Shown here: positions 1 through 8,719 of the stretch, piece by piece
How positions within the stretch are numbered: position 1 is the first letter of the stretch
How the letters are laid out: each line of letters starts with the position of its first letter
Assembly: GCA_965226565.1 (NCBI GenBank)
Contig: CBDDDI010000004.1
Location: forward strand, 620,001 to 684,000
Origin: SZUA-444 sp965226565
GTDB lineage: Bacteria; Bacillota; Clostridia; Oscillospirales; Ruminococcaceae
Direction of reading: 5' to 3'
Length of the DNA: 64,000 bases
The notes under the pieces: generated by a model
The model's input: the letters and a program-made list of their open reading frames with translations, nothing else
The model's database searches: none
What the model was told of the DNA's origin: nothing
Program-made: the position numbers and the translations under genes

Positions 1-35
1 ACTTAGAAACTATAAAATAATATAGGAGTGAAGAT

Positions 36-1616
36 ATGCTTTCATTTGATATTACAGATAAAAATATAAGAGTTGTACATGGTAAACATACAAATGATAA
101 ATTAAAAATTATTAAAGCTGCTGAAATTGAGCTTTCAGATGATTTGATAGAAAATGGACTTGTTCTTGATATTCCTAGGCTAGCTTCAAAAATAAATGAT
201 GTTTTAGTTCAAAATAAAATGATTGATAAAGAAGCTGTTGTCACATTTGCATCAAATTTGATTATGTTTAAAGAGATGCATGTTCCTAAAGTTAAAGGTT
301 CACATCTTAAAACAATTGTTCAAAGCCAATTGCAACAAACACTTGATGTTATTGATGAACAAAGCATTGCTTTTTCTGTTGTTGATGAAGGACAAGATCC
401 AAATTTAAGGACAAGCCAAGGTCAAGATGAAAATCAAGATGAAAATCAAATGGTTAAAGTTCTTGCAACAACTTGTCCAAAACCAGTTATTGAGAATTTT
501 AGAAAAGTTTTTTCAATGCTTGGAGTTGTGTTAAAAGATGTTTCTGTTAGTTGTTATTCAATTACTAAAATTGTTAAGCAAGACAGATCTTTATCATATA
601 AAATGCCTCTTATGTTAATTGAAATTGATCCTACATTTATTAATATTAATATTTATGATAATGGTGAACTTTCTTTTTCAAGGTTTGCTTCAATTTCACC
701 AGATAACTATGATGATAGAGAAGACTATATGTTCCAAGCTGTAAATGAAAATATTTTTAGAATGATGCAATTCCAAAAATCAAGAAGTTCTCAGCCAATT
801 AAAGATATAGTTTTTTATGGTGATACTTCTTTATTTATTAGGCTTACTACAGCTCTTGAACAATCTTATGTAAGCACATCTCTTTTAAAAGCTGATTCAG
901 GTATAGTAGGATATGAAAATCTTGAGTTTTCATGTTTTGCAAATGCTGTTGGTGCAATGATAAAAGGTGATAAAGAGAATGATTTTACAAACTTGCTTGA
1001 TACTGATTCTGAATTGGTTAAGCAAGTTGATGTTCCTACTAATAAAATTGTAATGCAAATTGGTACTTGGTTTTTAGTTGGTGCAATAGTAATAGGATTG
1101 GCTTTTGGTATAATAACACATTTTACAAATAAGAATGCTAGAGAAGTTAAGCATATTAAAGCAACTCTTTCTTCTCCGGAAGCTATTGACACTGTAAAAA
1201 GATATAATGCGTTGCAAGAGGAAATTAATAAATTAAAATCTCAACAAGAAAATATAGCTAATGTTACTCAAAAATTTAATACGTTGCCTGTTATGAGGCA
1301 AAAAGTTATTAATGATTTAGTAACTATCCTTGATGATGAAACAGGAGAGAAATTTGATTTAAGAGGTTTCGACTTTAATAATGGTTTGCTTTCAGTATCG
1401 TTACTAACAAAAAGTAATGATGTTCCAGCAAGAACAATAAAATCTATACTTTCAAAATCAACAAGTTTTGCAAATGTTTTATACACAGGTTATGAATATG
1501 AGCAATCTAAAAAAAGTTGGAAGGCAGATATAGTATTAGAAATTAAAGGCGAAAACGTTTTAGGCGGTAATATGGTTGCACAAGATAGAACATTTAAAGA
1601 TCAAGGAGGTAACTAA
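36..1616 (+). CDS. pilMN: Type IV pilus assembly protein, PilM-PilN fusion
   Basis: 526 residues. Roughly residues 1-330 look like the actin-like cytoplasmic ATPase PilM. A single membrane segment follows at about 340-362, then a coiled-coil stretch and an extracytoplasmic PilN-like domain to the C-terminus. PilM and PilN normally form the inner-membrane alignment complex that couples the PilB motor to the growing pilus; here they are one chain. A comparable pilMN fusion is known in Clostridioides difficile. The ATG is preceded by AGGAGTG. Two bases separate it from the PilO-like gene, so it heads an operon segment. The gene upstream (possibly pilC) is outside the window. Confidence 0.85.
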   Translation: MLSFDITDKNIRVVHGKHTNDKLKIIKAAEIELSDDLIENGLVLDIPRLASKINDVLVQNKMIDKEAVVTFASNLIMFKEMHVPKVKGSHLKTIVQSQLQQTLDVIDEQSIAFSVVDEGQDPNLRTSQGQDENQDENQMVKVLATTCPKPVIENFRKVFSMLGVVLKDVSVSCYSITKIVKQDRSLSYKMPLMLIEIDPTFININIYDNGELSFSRFASISPDNYDDREDYMFQAVNENIFRMMQFQKSRSSQPIKDIVFYGDTSLFIRLTTALEQSYVSTSLLKADSGIVGYENLEFSCFANAVGAMIKGDKENDFTNLLDTDSELVKQVDVPTNKIVMQIGTWFLVGAIVIGLAFGIITHFTNKNAREVKHIKATLSSPEAIDTVKRYNALQEEINKLKSQQENIANVTQKFNTLPVMRQKVINDLVTILDDETGEKFDLRGFDFNNGLLSVSLLTKSNDVPARTIKSILSKSTSFANVLYTGYEYEQSKKSWKADIVLEIKGENVLGGNMVAQDRTFKDQGGN

Positions 1617-1618
1617 TA

Positions 1619-2257
1619 ATGAAACTGAATTATAGAGAAAAAATAATTTTATCTGGTGCTGTTATTGTTATTACTTTAATCCTTGGCATAATTATTGTTA
1701 TACTTCCTGCAAAAGACAAGCTTAATGAATCTAAAGTAGCATTAGCTACTTCACAACAAGAATATCAAGAATATAAAGTTAAAAAAGCTAAAATTGAAGT
1801 TTTAGCACAAGAAAGAAATGAAATTACAAAGTTATTAAAAGAAGATCCATTTATTTTACCTGATAAAACTTCAGATCAAAGAGATAAGTATATATACGAT
1901 TTGTGCCAAGAAAATGATGTGAAAATTAATATAAGAAATATGTCTATATTGCCATATACATATGGAACTATAGGTAGCAATGGAAAATATTTTTCTGAAA
2001 GTAGTGGAACATCTAGTGGAGAAAAAATTGTTTTGACATCTGCATCAAAAATGACTTTTACTTTTAAAACTACTCCACAACAGCGTTTTGGACCACTATT
2101 AAAATTTCTAGATAAATTGGATAAGAAAAATAAAGCAGTAATTGTTGATAATATTAGAGCGGTTGAAGTAATTGGTGAAAAAGACCAAGGAAAAGGAGAC
2201 TTTGAATTTGAAGTTTCAGTATTAATGTTCTCTAAAAAATCAAAATCAGTAAAGTAG
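1619..2257 (+). CDS. pilO: Type IV pilus assembly protein, PilO-like
   Basis: 212 residues with one N-terminal membrane helix (about 8-30), a coiled-coil stretch (about 35-70) and a ferredoxin-fold-sized outer domain. This matches the PilO/GspM layout. It starts two bases after the PilMN stop, with GGAGG inside the end of the upstream gene, so the two are translationally linked. PilO pairs with PilN outside the membrane. The call rests on topology and position more than on sequence motifs, because PilO proteins diverge strongly. Confidence 0.75.
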   Translation: MKLNYREKIILSGAVIVITLILGIIIVILPAKDKLNESKVALATSQQEYQEYKVKKAKIEVLAQERNEITKLLKEDPFILPDKTSDQRDKYIYDLCQENDVKINIRNMSILPYTYGTIGSNGKYFSESSGTSSGEKIVLTSASKMTFTFKTTPQQRFGPLLKFLDKLDKKNKAVIVDNIRAVEVIGEKDQGKGDFEFEVSVLMFSKKSKSVK

Positions 2258-2282
2258 TTATAGATTTTTTCATCTTAAAATT

Positions 2283-2322
2283 AAGTAGTAACTTTATAAA
2301 AAAATAATTGTTACTACTTTGT
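2283..2322 (+). terminator. Intra-operon hairpin after pilO
   Basis: A perfect 10-bp inverted repeat (2283-2292 with 2310-2319) followed by a short T-rich stretch. It lies between pilO and the first vWA gene and could be a partial terminator that lowers expression of the downstream minor pilins. Confidence 0.5.
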
Positions 2323-2372
2323 TTATAGATCTTATAATTAGTGAGGTTGTTAGATGATAAGTAGGTGATTAT

Positions 2373-3680
2373 ATGAACAAAAGAAAGAAAAATTTAAAAG
2401 GCATGGTGCTTATTACTGTAGTGTGTCTTATGTCTTTGTTGATATTATCATTAACTTGTGCTTTAGCAATTGTTACATCTATAAATAGAAAATCTATAAA
2501 ACATTATACAGATAATCAAGTTTATTCTATTGCAAAAAGTAATTTGGATTCATTTATAAGTTGTTTAAAAAATCCTGAGCTAAAATCTTTTGATCCTATT
2601 AGAGAAAAGATATTTGGTATGAGCGCTGAAGACACTATAGTTGTAAATTTAAATTTGAAAATTGGAACAAAAACTATCTCAGAAGATGATGATAAAATAA
2701 TACTTAAAAAAGATAGTGATGGTAATATATATGCACAAGCTGAAGGAAATTTTCAAGGAAATTATGCAACAGTTTCACGTGAATTAATAGCTGAAAAAGT
2801 TTTAGTTAGTGAAAGTGGAAGTAGCAATAGTGGGGGAAATCAAACCACGACTGCTAAATATTCAGGAACTGATATAGTACTTGTTTTTGATACATCACAA
2901 AGTATGAAACAAGATGATACAAATGCTGTAAGAGATGCATCAATTAAATTTATGGATCAAATTCATGAAAAAAAGGCTGATAAATCAGTAAGAATAGGGG
3001 CAGTTAGTTTTTCTGAAGAAGCTGGTTTTTATATAGCTGTTTGGGGAGGCTCAGCTGGGAATATATTGATTCCGCTAACTGATAAATTTACTTCTCCAAA
3101 AGATTATTATGGTGAACCAACAACTGGAATTCAAAAAGAGATTTATGATGGATTATTTGCAACTGGTTTTGGAGGTACTCATATAGCATCAGGTATGGTG
3201 AAAGCTTGTGAATATTTAAAACCTAAAGCAAATGAAGGAAAGAGAAAAAAGATAATAATTATGTTTGGTGATGGAGGTCCAACATATGGATATAAAATAT
3301 TACATAAAGGCACATCAGCAACTGATTTATATAAATTTGGAAATAAAATAGGAAATGGAAAAGATACTACACAAAATGTTATAGATTCTTCAAAAGCTTC
3401 TGCTGAAAATGCTAAATTATTAGGTATTAAAGTTTTTACAATTGGTTTTGGTGTTGGAAAAGATACAAAAGCTATTAATACATTAAAAAGTATGGCTAGT
3501 AAAGATGATAATGATAATCCTTTGTATTTTTCATCTAATAAAAATGAGGCAGCACTTCAATCTGTTATGGATCAGATTATGGAAGAAGTTTATGAAGAGA
3601 TAGTAACAGAAGAGGAAGAGACAACAACACAAGAAACTTATGTTGATGTGTTTGATGGAGGAAATTACATTATTTCTTAA
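2373..3680 (+). CDS. vWA-domain minor pilin, GspK/PilX-like N-terminus (copy 1)
   Basis: 435 residues. The N-terminus is a short basic leader ending in KG, followed by MVLIT and a long hydrophobic helix, like prepilins of the GspK/PilX type. Position +5 after the predicted cleavage is Thr, not the usual Glu. From about residue 165 there is a von Willebrand factor A domain with a MIDAS motif: DTSQS at 173-177, plus downstream GGTH and FGDGG. vWA pilins are known as tip adhesins in Streptococcus sanguinis. It sits in the pilus operon just before a close paralogue. I infer a metal-dependent adhesin at the pilus tip. The C-terminus is acidic and Thr-rich. Confidence 0.75.
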   Translation: MNKRKKNLKGMVLITVVCLMSLLILSLTCALAIVTSINRKSIKHYTDNQVYSIAKSNLDSFISCLKNPELKSFDPIREKIFGMSAEDTIVVNLNLKIGTKTISEDDDKIILKKDSDGNIYAQAEGNFQGNYATVSRELIAEKVLVSESGSSNSGGNQTTTAKYSGTDIVLVFDTSQSMKQDDTNAVRDASIKFMDQIHEKKADKSVRIGAVSFSEEAGFYIAVWGGSAGNILIPLTDKFTSPKDYYGEPTTGIQKEIYDGLFATGFGGTHIASGMVKACEYLKPKANEGKRKKIIIMFGDGGPTYGYKILHKGTSATDLYKFGNKIGNGKDTTQNVIDSSKASAENAKLLGIKVFTIGFGVGKDTKAINTLKSMASKDDNDNPLYFSSNKNEAALQSVMDQIMEEVYEEIVTEEEETTTQETYVDVFDGGNYIIS

Positions 3681-3716
3681 TATAATGATTGACAAAATAT
3701 GAAGAGGTGAGATTAA

Positions 3717-4991
3717 TTGATTAAGTTTAAAAAGAATTTAAAAGGTATGGTTCTTATAACAGTAGTGTGCCTTATGTCTATGTTAATATTAATAGTAACT
3801 TGTTCATTGGCTATTGTTACATCATTAAATAAAAAATCAATTAAACACTATGGTGATAATCAAGTTTATTCTATTGCTAAAAGTAATTTAGACGCATTTA
3901 TATCTTGTCTTGAAAATAACGAGTTAGAATCATTTAGACCTATAAGAGAAAAAATAAGTCAAATGCAAAATGGTGATAAATTAACTGTTAATGTAAGTTT
4001 AGCAGTTGGAAGTGACATGGTATCTGATAAAGATGATAAAATTGTGATAATTAAAGATGATCAAGGAACAACGCATATGGAGGCTATTGGTCATTTTGAT
4101 GATAATGAAACAAAAGTATCTCAGATAATTTCTTCAACAGGTTCTAGTACAGATAAAACAGATATTATAATGGTTTTTGATAGATCTGGAAGTATGGATA
4201 AGGATGATACTACAAATGTAAAAAATGCATCTATAAATTTTGTTAATCAAATAATACAAACGATGGGTGGAGATCCAAATGATGCGAGTAATCCAGCTGT
4301 TATAAATAATCCGAATGTAAGAATTGGATTGGTAGCATTTTCAGAATCAAGTACTACCATTAATATGGATGGAGGAAATTTAAGTAATAATTTAAATGAA
4401 GTTAAATCAAAAATAGCTTCTGTATTAGGAAGTGCAGGTAATGGTGGAACAAATATGGTTGCAGGTATGATTGGAGCTAATGATATTATTAGACAAAGTA
4501 TTCAAGAAGCAGCAAATAATCAATCTGGCAGCACACCTACTACACCTCCAGGTACAATAACAGCTCCAGAAGAGGATGGATTAGCAGATAATACTTTTGT
4601 AATATTCTTTGGAGATGGTGAGCCAACTTTTTATTATCCAATAGCTGGTGGAGGAACTTCTAAAGATGATTTGTATAAATTTAAAGTTGTAAATGATGGT
4701 TCTGGATATGGTTCTGATGAACCTAGCAGAAAAGCATCTATTGCTGCTGCGCAAAATGCAAAATTTTTAGGAGCAACAGTTTTTACAATTGGTTTTGGTA
4801 TTTCTGGAAAAAATAATGCTGAAGACACTTTGAAATCTATGGCAAGTGAAGTTGAAGATCCTAAGACACCTGGTGAAAAATTATATTTCTCAGCTGCAAA
4901 AGGTGGAACAACTGAATTAAATGAAGCAATGAAAGAAATTTTTGAAAAGATATACGGTTCTGTTTCTGGTGCTGAATATTTTATTCCTTAA
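3717..4991 (+). CDS. vWA-domain minor pilin, GspK/PilX-like N-terminus (copy 2)
   Basis: 424 residues, paralogue of the preceding gene. The first 85 or so residues are nearly the same (KGMVLITVVCLMS, then KHYxDNQVYSIAKSNLD), while the vWA part has diverged. The MIDAS motif is DRSGS at 155-159, with GGTN and FGDGE further on. The helix again has Thr at +5 instead of Glu. The start is a TTG at 3717, set by a well-placed GAGGTGAG; there is no alternative ATG before the leader. A Pro/Thr/Gly-rich loop near residues 265-285 is absent from copy 1. Probable pilus-tip adhesin, perhaps with a different ligand. Confidence 0.75.
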   Translation: MIKFKKNLKGMVLITVVCLMSMLILIVTCSLAIVTSLNKKSIKHYGDNQVYSIAKSNLDAFISCLENNELESFRPIREKISQMQNGDKLTVNVSLAVGSDMVSDKDDKIVIIKDDQGTTHMEAIGHFDDNETKVSQIISSTGSSTDKTDIIMVFDRSGSMDKDDTTNVKNASINFVNQIIQTMGGDPNDASNPAVINNPNVRIGLVAFSESSTTINMDGGNLSNNLNEVKSKIASVLGSAGNGGTNMVAGMIGANDIIRQSIQEAANNQSGSTPTTPPGTITAPEEDGLADNTFVIFFGDGEPTFYYPIAGGGTSKDDLYKFKVVNDGSGYGSDEPSRKASIAAAQNAKFLGATVFTIGFGISGKNNAEDTLKSMASEVEDPKTPGEKLYFSAAKGGTTELNEAMKEIFEKIYGSVSGAEYFIP

Positions 4992-5010
4992 ACAGCTTGG
5001 AGGTATATGT

Positions 5011-5382
5011 ATGAAGAAGAAATTAAAAGCATTTACTCTGATAGAAGTTATAGTAGCGATGGCTATTTTGGCAATTATGATGTCGATAATAGTTATGCTT
5101 GTTTCTTCTACTGCTAGGCTGGTTAACACTTCTAATGAAGTAAATGTGGAAGTAGATAAACAAATTGAAAGTTATGAAGCTGAAAATCCTATGAAAGATA
5201 ATGTGCAAAAAGGCGAGGTAACTTTTATTGTGCCAGCTATGACTTTAGAAGGTAATAAAACATTACCACAAGATAGTGTTAGTGTAGATGTTGATGTAAC
5301 GAAGATTGATAAAAATTCAGATGCAGATACACCTAATATGTATTTCTTTAAAATTGAGGAGAAAAAAGATAATACTCCATAA
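5011..5382 (+). CDS. Type IV minor pilin, GspI-like
   Basis: 123 residues from the ATG at 5011, which follows GGAGG; a longer in-frame reading to 4942 lacks a ribosome site and overlaps the upstream gene. The class III leader is MKKKLKA followed by FTLIEVIVAMAILA, with Glu at +5 and Ala rather than Gly at -1. The helix motif resembles GspI/PilV. Its place after the GspK-like genes and before a GspJ-like gene matches the K-I-J tip complexes of type II secretion and type IV pili. Confidence 0.75.
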   Translation: MKKKLKAFTLIEVIVAMAILAIMMSIIVMLVSSTARLVNTSNEVNVEVDKQIESYEAENPMKDNVQKGEVTFIVPAMTLEGNKTLPQDSVSVDVDVTKIDKNSDADTPNMYFFKIEEKKDNTP

Positions 5383-5415
5383 TTGATATATACTTTGAAA
5401 GGAGGCCTTATTATA

Positions 5416-6165
5416 GTGAAAAAGCAGTTAAAAGGTTTCACGTTAGTTGAATTAATCGTAGTTATGGCAATAATGAGTATAATTATGATAATTATTTCTT
5501 CGGTTACTAAACCAGTTTTGACTATTGCAAATAGAGCTAAGAAATATGATACTCAAAGGACAATTGCAGAAGAAATAACAAATTATGTTTGTGAAAGTGT
5601 GAGATATGCACAGTATGCACAAGTGTATACTAATATGAAAACATTACCTTTAAATGCTATTAAGAATTTTGAACAATTTAGGACTGATAATGGATTTGTA
5701 TTAAACACTTCAGAAAATGCAAATGTAACGCCTCCTAAAATTCAAGTAATAGCTATTATTAATGATTTTAATGGAATAGGTAATTCAGCTATTACAAAAG
5801 GAATTGCTGCAAACAGCTATAATGGTGCAAAAACTCCAAATTATTATGGAAGAGTGTTTAAAAAAGTAGAAAGTAACGATTTTTATACTGCGATGGGTAA
5901 ATGGTATTATGACAATACTAGATATGGTTATGAAGTAAGTTATAAAGATGGAATATTTAATATAAATACATCTTCTTATGATAAAGATAAGACCAGGAAC
6001 AATCCTAATGATGATAAAATTGGAGTTTCAGCTAAAGGAACTATGAAATTTTTAAATTATCAAAAAGAAGATGATCCTTATAAAAAAATGCCACCTAATC
6101 CTATAAAAGGATCAGGAAGCAATTCTGGTAAAAATACTTATATTGTATACTCTTTAAAAGAGTAA
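5416..6165 (+). CDS. Type IV minor pilin, GspJ-like
   Basis: 249 residues from the GTG at 5416, placed 10 bases after AGGAGG; earlier in-frame codons have no ribosome site. The leader VKKQLKG is followed by FTLVELIVVMAIMS with Gly at -1 and Glu at +5. The soluble domain, about 220 residues, is larger than in the major pilin, as expected for GspJ-like minor pilins. Its last 12 bases overlap the 3' end of the convergent prepilin peptidase gene. Confidence 0.75.
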   Translation: MKKQLKGFTLVELIVVMAIMSIIMIIISSVTKPVLTIANRAKKYDTQRTIAEEITNYVCESVRYAQYAQVYTNMKTLPLNAIKNFEQFRTDNGFVLNTSENANVTPPKIQVIAIINDFNGIGNSAITKGIAANSYNGAKTPNYYGRVFKKVESNDFYTAMGKWYYDNTRYGYEVSYKDGIFNINTSSYDKDKTRNNPNDDKIGVSAKGTMKFLNYQKEDDPYKKMPPNPIKGSGSNSGKNTYIVYSLKE

Positions 6166-6912
6166 TTTTAAATACCAATTAACTAATGAATCACCATAAA
6201 AAGTTGAAATTGCTATTGCAATTGCAAGATATGGTCCAAAAGCAAATTTGGAGCTTTTAGTTATTATTTTATATGTAACGCCTGCTATAGATGCTATTAT
6301 AATTCCAATAAATGCACTTGCTAAGGTTACTTTGTATCCTAAAACAAGTCCAGCGGCTCCCATTAATAATACATCTCCAAGACCTATTCCATTTGTTATT
6401 AAACAAATGATTAAAAAAGGTATACTTATTATAATCATACCAATGAGTCTTTCAATTAATGTAGCGTCAGTTGTTAGAAGATAGGATGGAATTGATAAAA
6501 GTGCAATAAAAACAATAACTCCAACGTTTATTTCCATAGTGTCCCAGTCCATAAAAGCAACAACTATTAATAAAGAATATAAAACACACATGATAACAGC
6601 TTTTATTGTTAAACCAAAACATATAAAAGATATTATATACATTAGTCCATTTAAAAGTTCTACTAAAGGATATCTAAAAGGAATTTTTTGTTTGCAATAT
6701 CTGCATTTTCCTTTTAATATAATCCAACTAAATATAGGAATAAGGTCATAAGGTTTAATTTTGTTATTGCAATTCATACAGTGAGAAGGTTTAGAGATAA
6801 TTGATTCATCTTTTGGTAATCTGTATATGCAAACATTAAGGAAACTTCCAATTGTTATTCCAAAACTAAATATAAAGGCATAAATAATAATGTTATATAA
6901 TGTATAATTCAT
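6154..6912 (-). CDS. pilD: Prepilin peptidase
   Basis: 252 residues, a multi-pass membrane aspartic protease that cleaves prepilin leaders and N-methylates the new terminus. The N-terminal domain has GSFLNVCIYRLP and two CxxC pairs (CMNC and CRYC, about residues 45-72). The catalytic Asp residues are in FMDWD (about 121-124) and GLGD (about 177). It is the only gene of the pilus block on the minus strand and runs convergent to the preceding minor pilin. It has its own ribosome site (GGGGGA). Confidence 0.93.
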   Translation of the reverse strand: MNYTLYNIIIYAFIFSFGITIGSFLNVCIYRLPKDESIISKPSHCMNCNNKIKPYDLIPIFSWIILKGKCRYCKQKIPFRYPLVELLNGLMYIISFICFGLTIKAVIMCVLYSLLIVVAFMDWDTMEINVGVIVFIALLSIPSYLLTTDATLIERLIGMIIISIPFLIICLITNGIGLGDVLLMGAAGLVLGYKVTLASAFIGIIIASIAGVTYKIITKSSKFAFGPYLAIAIAISTFYGDSLVNWYLKLLF

Positions 6913-6991
6913 GACAAAATCCCCCTATGATTTATAGATTATAACACAAAATTAATATTTAAACAAATAAGTATATATTTGGGAGGTTATT

Positions 6992-8692
6992 ATGCACAAT
7001 ATGAAAAATGTACCTATAGGACAATATATGGTTCAAAGAGGTATTATTACTGAGGAACAACTACATAAAGTTCTTACGTACCAGAAAACTCAAAACACTC
7101 CAGGTAAATTTTTTGGAGATTATGTAATCGAATTAGGAATTGTATCTGATATTCAATTTGCAAAAGTTTTATCTGAAAGAATTGGTGTTCCTTTTGTTGA
7201 TTTAAACGAGATTACAATTAATCCTGATGTTATTAAAAAAATACCTGAGACGATTGCTAAAAAACATACAATTATTCCTATTTCACAAACAGGTCATAGA
7301 CTTACTGTTGCTACATATGATCCAGTAAACTTTTATATTTTTGAAGAAGTAAAAGTCATATGTGGAATGGATATTTCTCCAATACTTGCTACAAGAGAAG
7401 GTATTAAAAAGTCTATTATTAAATACTACTCAATGAAAAGTGTTAATACTATTTTTGATGGTGTTGATGCTACTAATCAAGAAGATGAAAGTAGTATTAG
7501 TAAACTTATGAATGAAGAATCTTCAGAAAGAATTGATAATGCACCAATTGTTAAAATTGCTACATCAATTATTGAGAATGCATTTAGACAAAATGCATCA
7601 GATATACATATTGAGCCTTTTAAAGAATATACAAGAATAAGAATTCGTATTGATGGTGAACTTGTTGAATTTGATAAAATTAGTAGTTCAGCACATAATC
7701 CATTATCAACAAGATATAAGATTATTAGTGGTATGAACATTGCTGAGAAAAGAATTCCTCAAGATGGTAGGTTTTCTCAAACAGTTGATGGTGTGACACT
7801 TGATGTTCGTGTGTCTTCACTTCCTACTGTTAATGGTGAAAAAATAGTTATACGTATTCTTTCAACTGGAGAAGTTGCTGTTAGAAAAATTACTGATCTT
7901 GGTATGATTAATTATAACTATGATATGTTTGATAGAATGCTTAAAGTTCCACATGGTGTTATTTTGGTTACTGGACCTACTGGTTCTGGTAAAACAACTA
8001 CTTTGTATTCTGCGCTTGGTGAACTTGCTAAACCTAATGTAAATGTAATTACTGTTGAAGATCCTGTCGAGAAGAATATTGAAGGTATTAATCAATGTCA
8101 AGTTAATGCTAAAGCTGGAATGACATTCTCAGCTGCTTTAAGATCTATTCTTCGTCAAGATCCAGATATCGTAATGATTGGTGAGATGCGTGATGCAGAA
8201 ACTGCCGAAATTGGTATAAGAGCAGCTATTACAGGTCACTTAGTTTTATCAACACTTCATACTAATGATGCAGCATCAACTATTATTAGACTTTGTGATA
8301 TGGGAATTCCACCATATTTAGTAGCAAATTCATTAATAGGTGTAGTTGCACAGAGGCTTGTAAAAATACTTTGTCCTGATTGTAAAAAAGCAAGAATGTC
8401 TAATCAACAAGAAAATATGCTTCTTGGAATTGATTCATCAGAAACTGTTTATGAAGCAGTAGGTTGTAGACATTGTAATCATACTGGTTATAAATCTAGA
8501 ACTGCTATTCATGAAATTGTTTTGGTTACTCCTGAAATGGCAGCGTTGATTGCTAAAGGTGGAACTGTTGAAGAAATTACAAAGCTTGCAAATGCAAATG
8601 GTACAAAATTATTAAGACAAAACGTTGCAGAACTTGTTTTAAAAGGTACAACTAGTATTGATGAATTAGTTAAAACAACATTTTCTGTATAA
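6992..8692 (+). CDS. pilB: Type IV pilus extension ATPase PilB
   Basis: 566 residues. N-terminal T2SSE_N-type domain (about 1-160), then a GspE/PilB ATPase domain. Walker A is GPTGSGKTTT near residue 327, the Asp box is VEDPVE, Walker B lies in DPDIVMIGEMRD, and the His box is in TGHLVLSTLHT. A tetracysteine zinc motif (CPDC then CRHC) follows near residues 462-490, as in PilB and GspE. It powers pilin polymerisation from the cytoplasmic side. The ATG follows GGGAGG, and the gene is divergent from pilD. Confidence 0.95.
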   Translation: MHNMKNVPIGQYMVQRGIITEEQLHKVLTYQKTQNTPGKFFGDYVIELGIVSDIQFAKVLSERIGVPFVDLNEITINPDVIKKIPETIAKKHTIIPISQTGHRLTVATYDPVNFYIFEEVKVICGMDISPILATREGIKKSIIKYYSMKSVNTIFDGVDATNQEDESSISKLMNEESSERIDNAPIVKIATSIIENAFRQNASDIHIEPFKEYTRIRIRIDGELVEFDKISSSAHNPLSTRYKIISGMNIAEKRIPQDGRFSQTVDGVTLDVRVSSLPTVNGEKIVIRILSTGEVAVRKITDLGMINYNYDMFDRMLKVPHGVILVTGPTGSGKTTTLYSALGELAKPNVNVITVEDPVEKNIEGINQCQVNAKAGMTFSAALRSILRQDPDIVMIGEMRDAETAEIGIRAAITGHLVLSTLHTNDAASTIIRLCDMGIPPYLVANSLIGVVAQRLVKILCPDCKKARMSNQQENMLLGIDSSETVYEAVGCRHCNHTGYKSRTAIHEIVLVTPEMAALIAKGGTVEEITKLANANGTKLLRQNVAELVLKGTTSIDELVKTTFSV

Positions 8693-8719
8693 TTTTATAT
8701 TAAAAGTGAGGATTTGTGT

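Noticed and set aside
2258..2372. c-di-GMP riboswitch ahead of pilin genes, as known in C. difficile
   Set aside because: No GEMM core or type II pseudoknot pattern in this gap, nor at 10361-10412 or 9791-9847.
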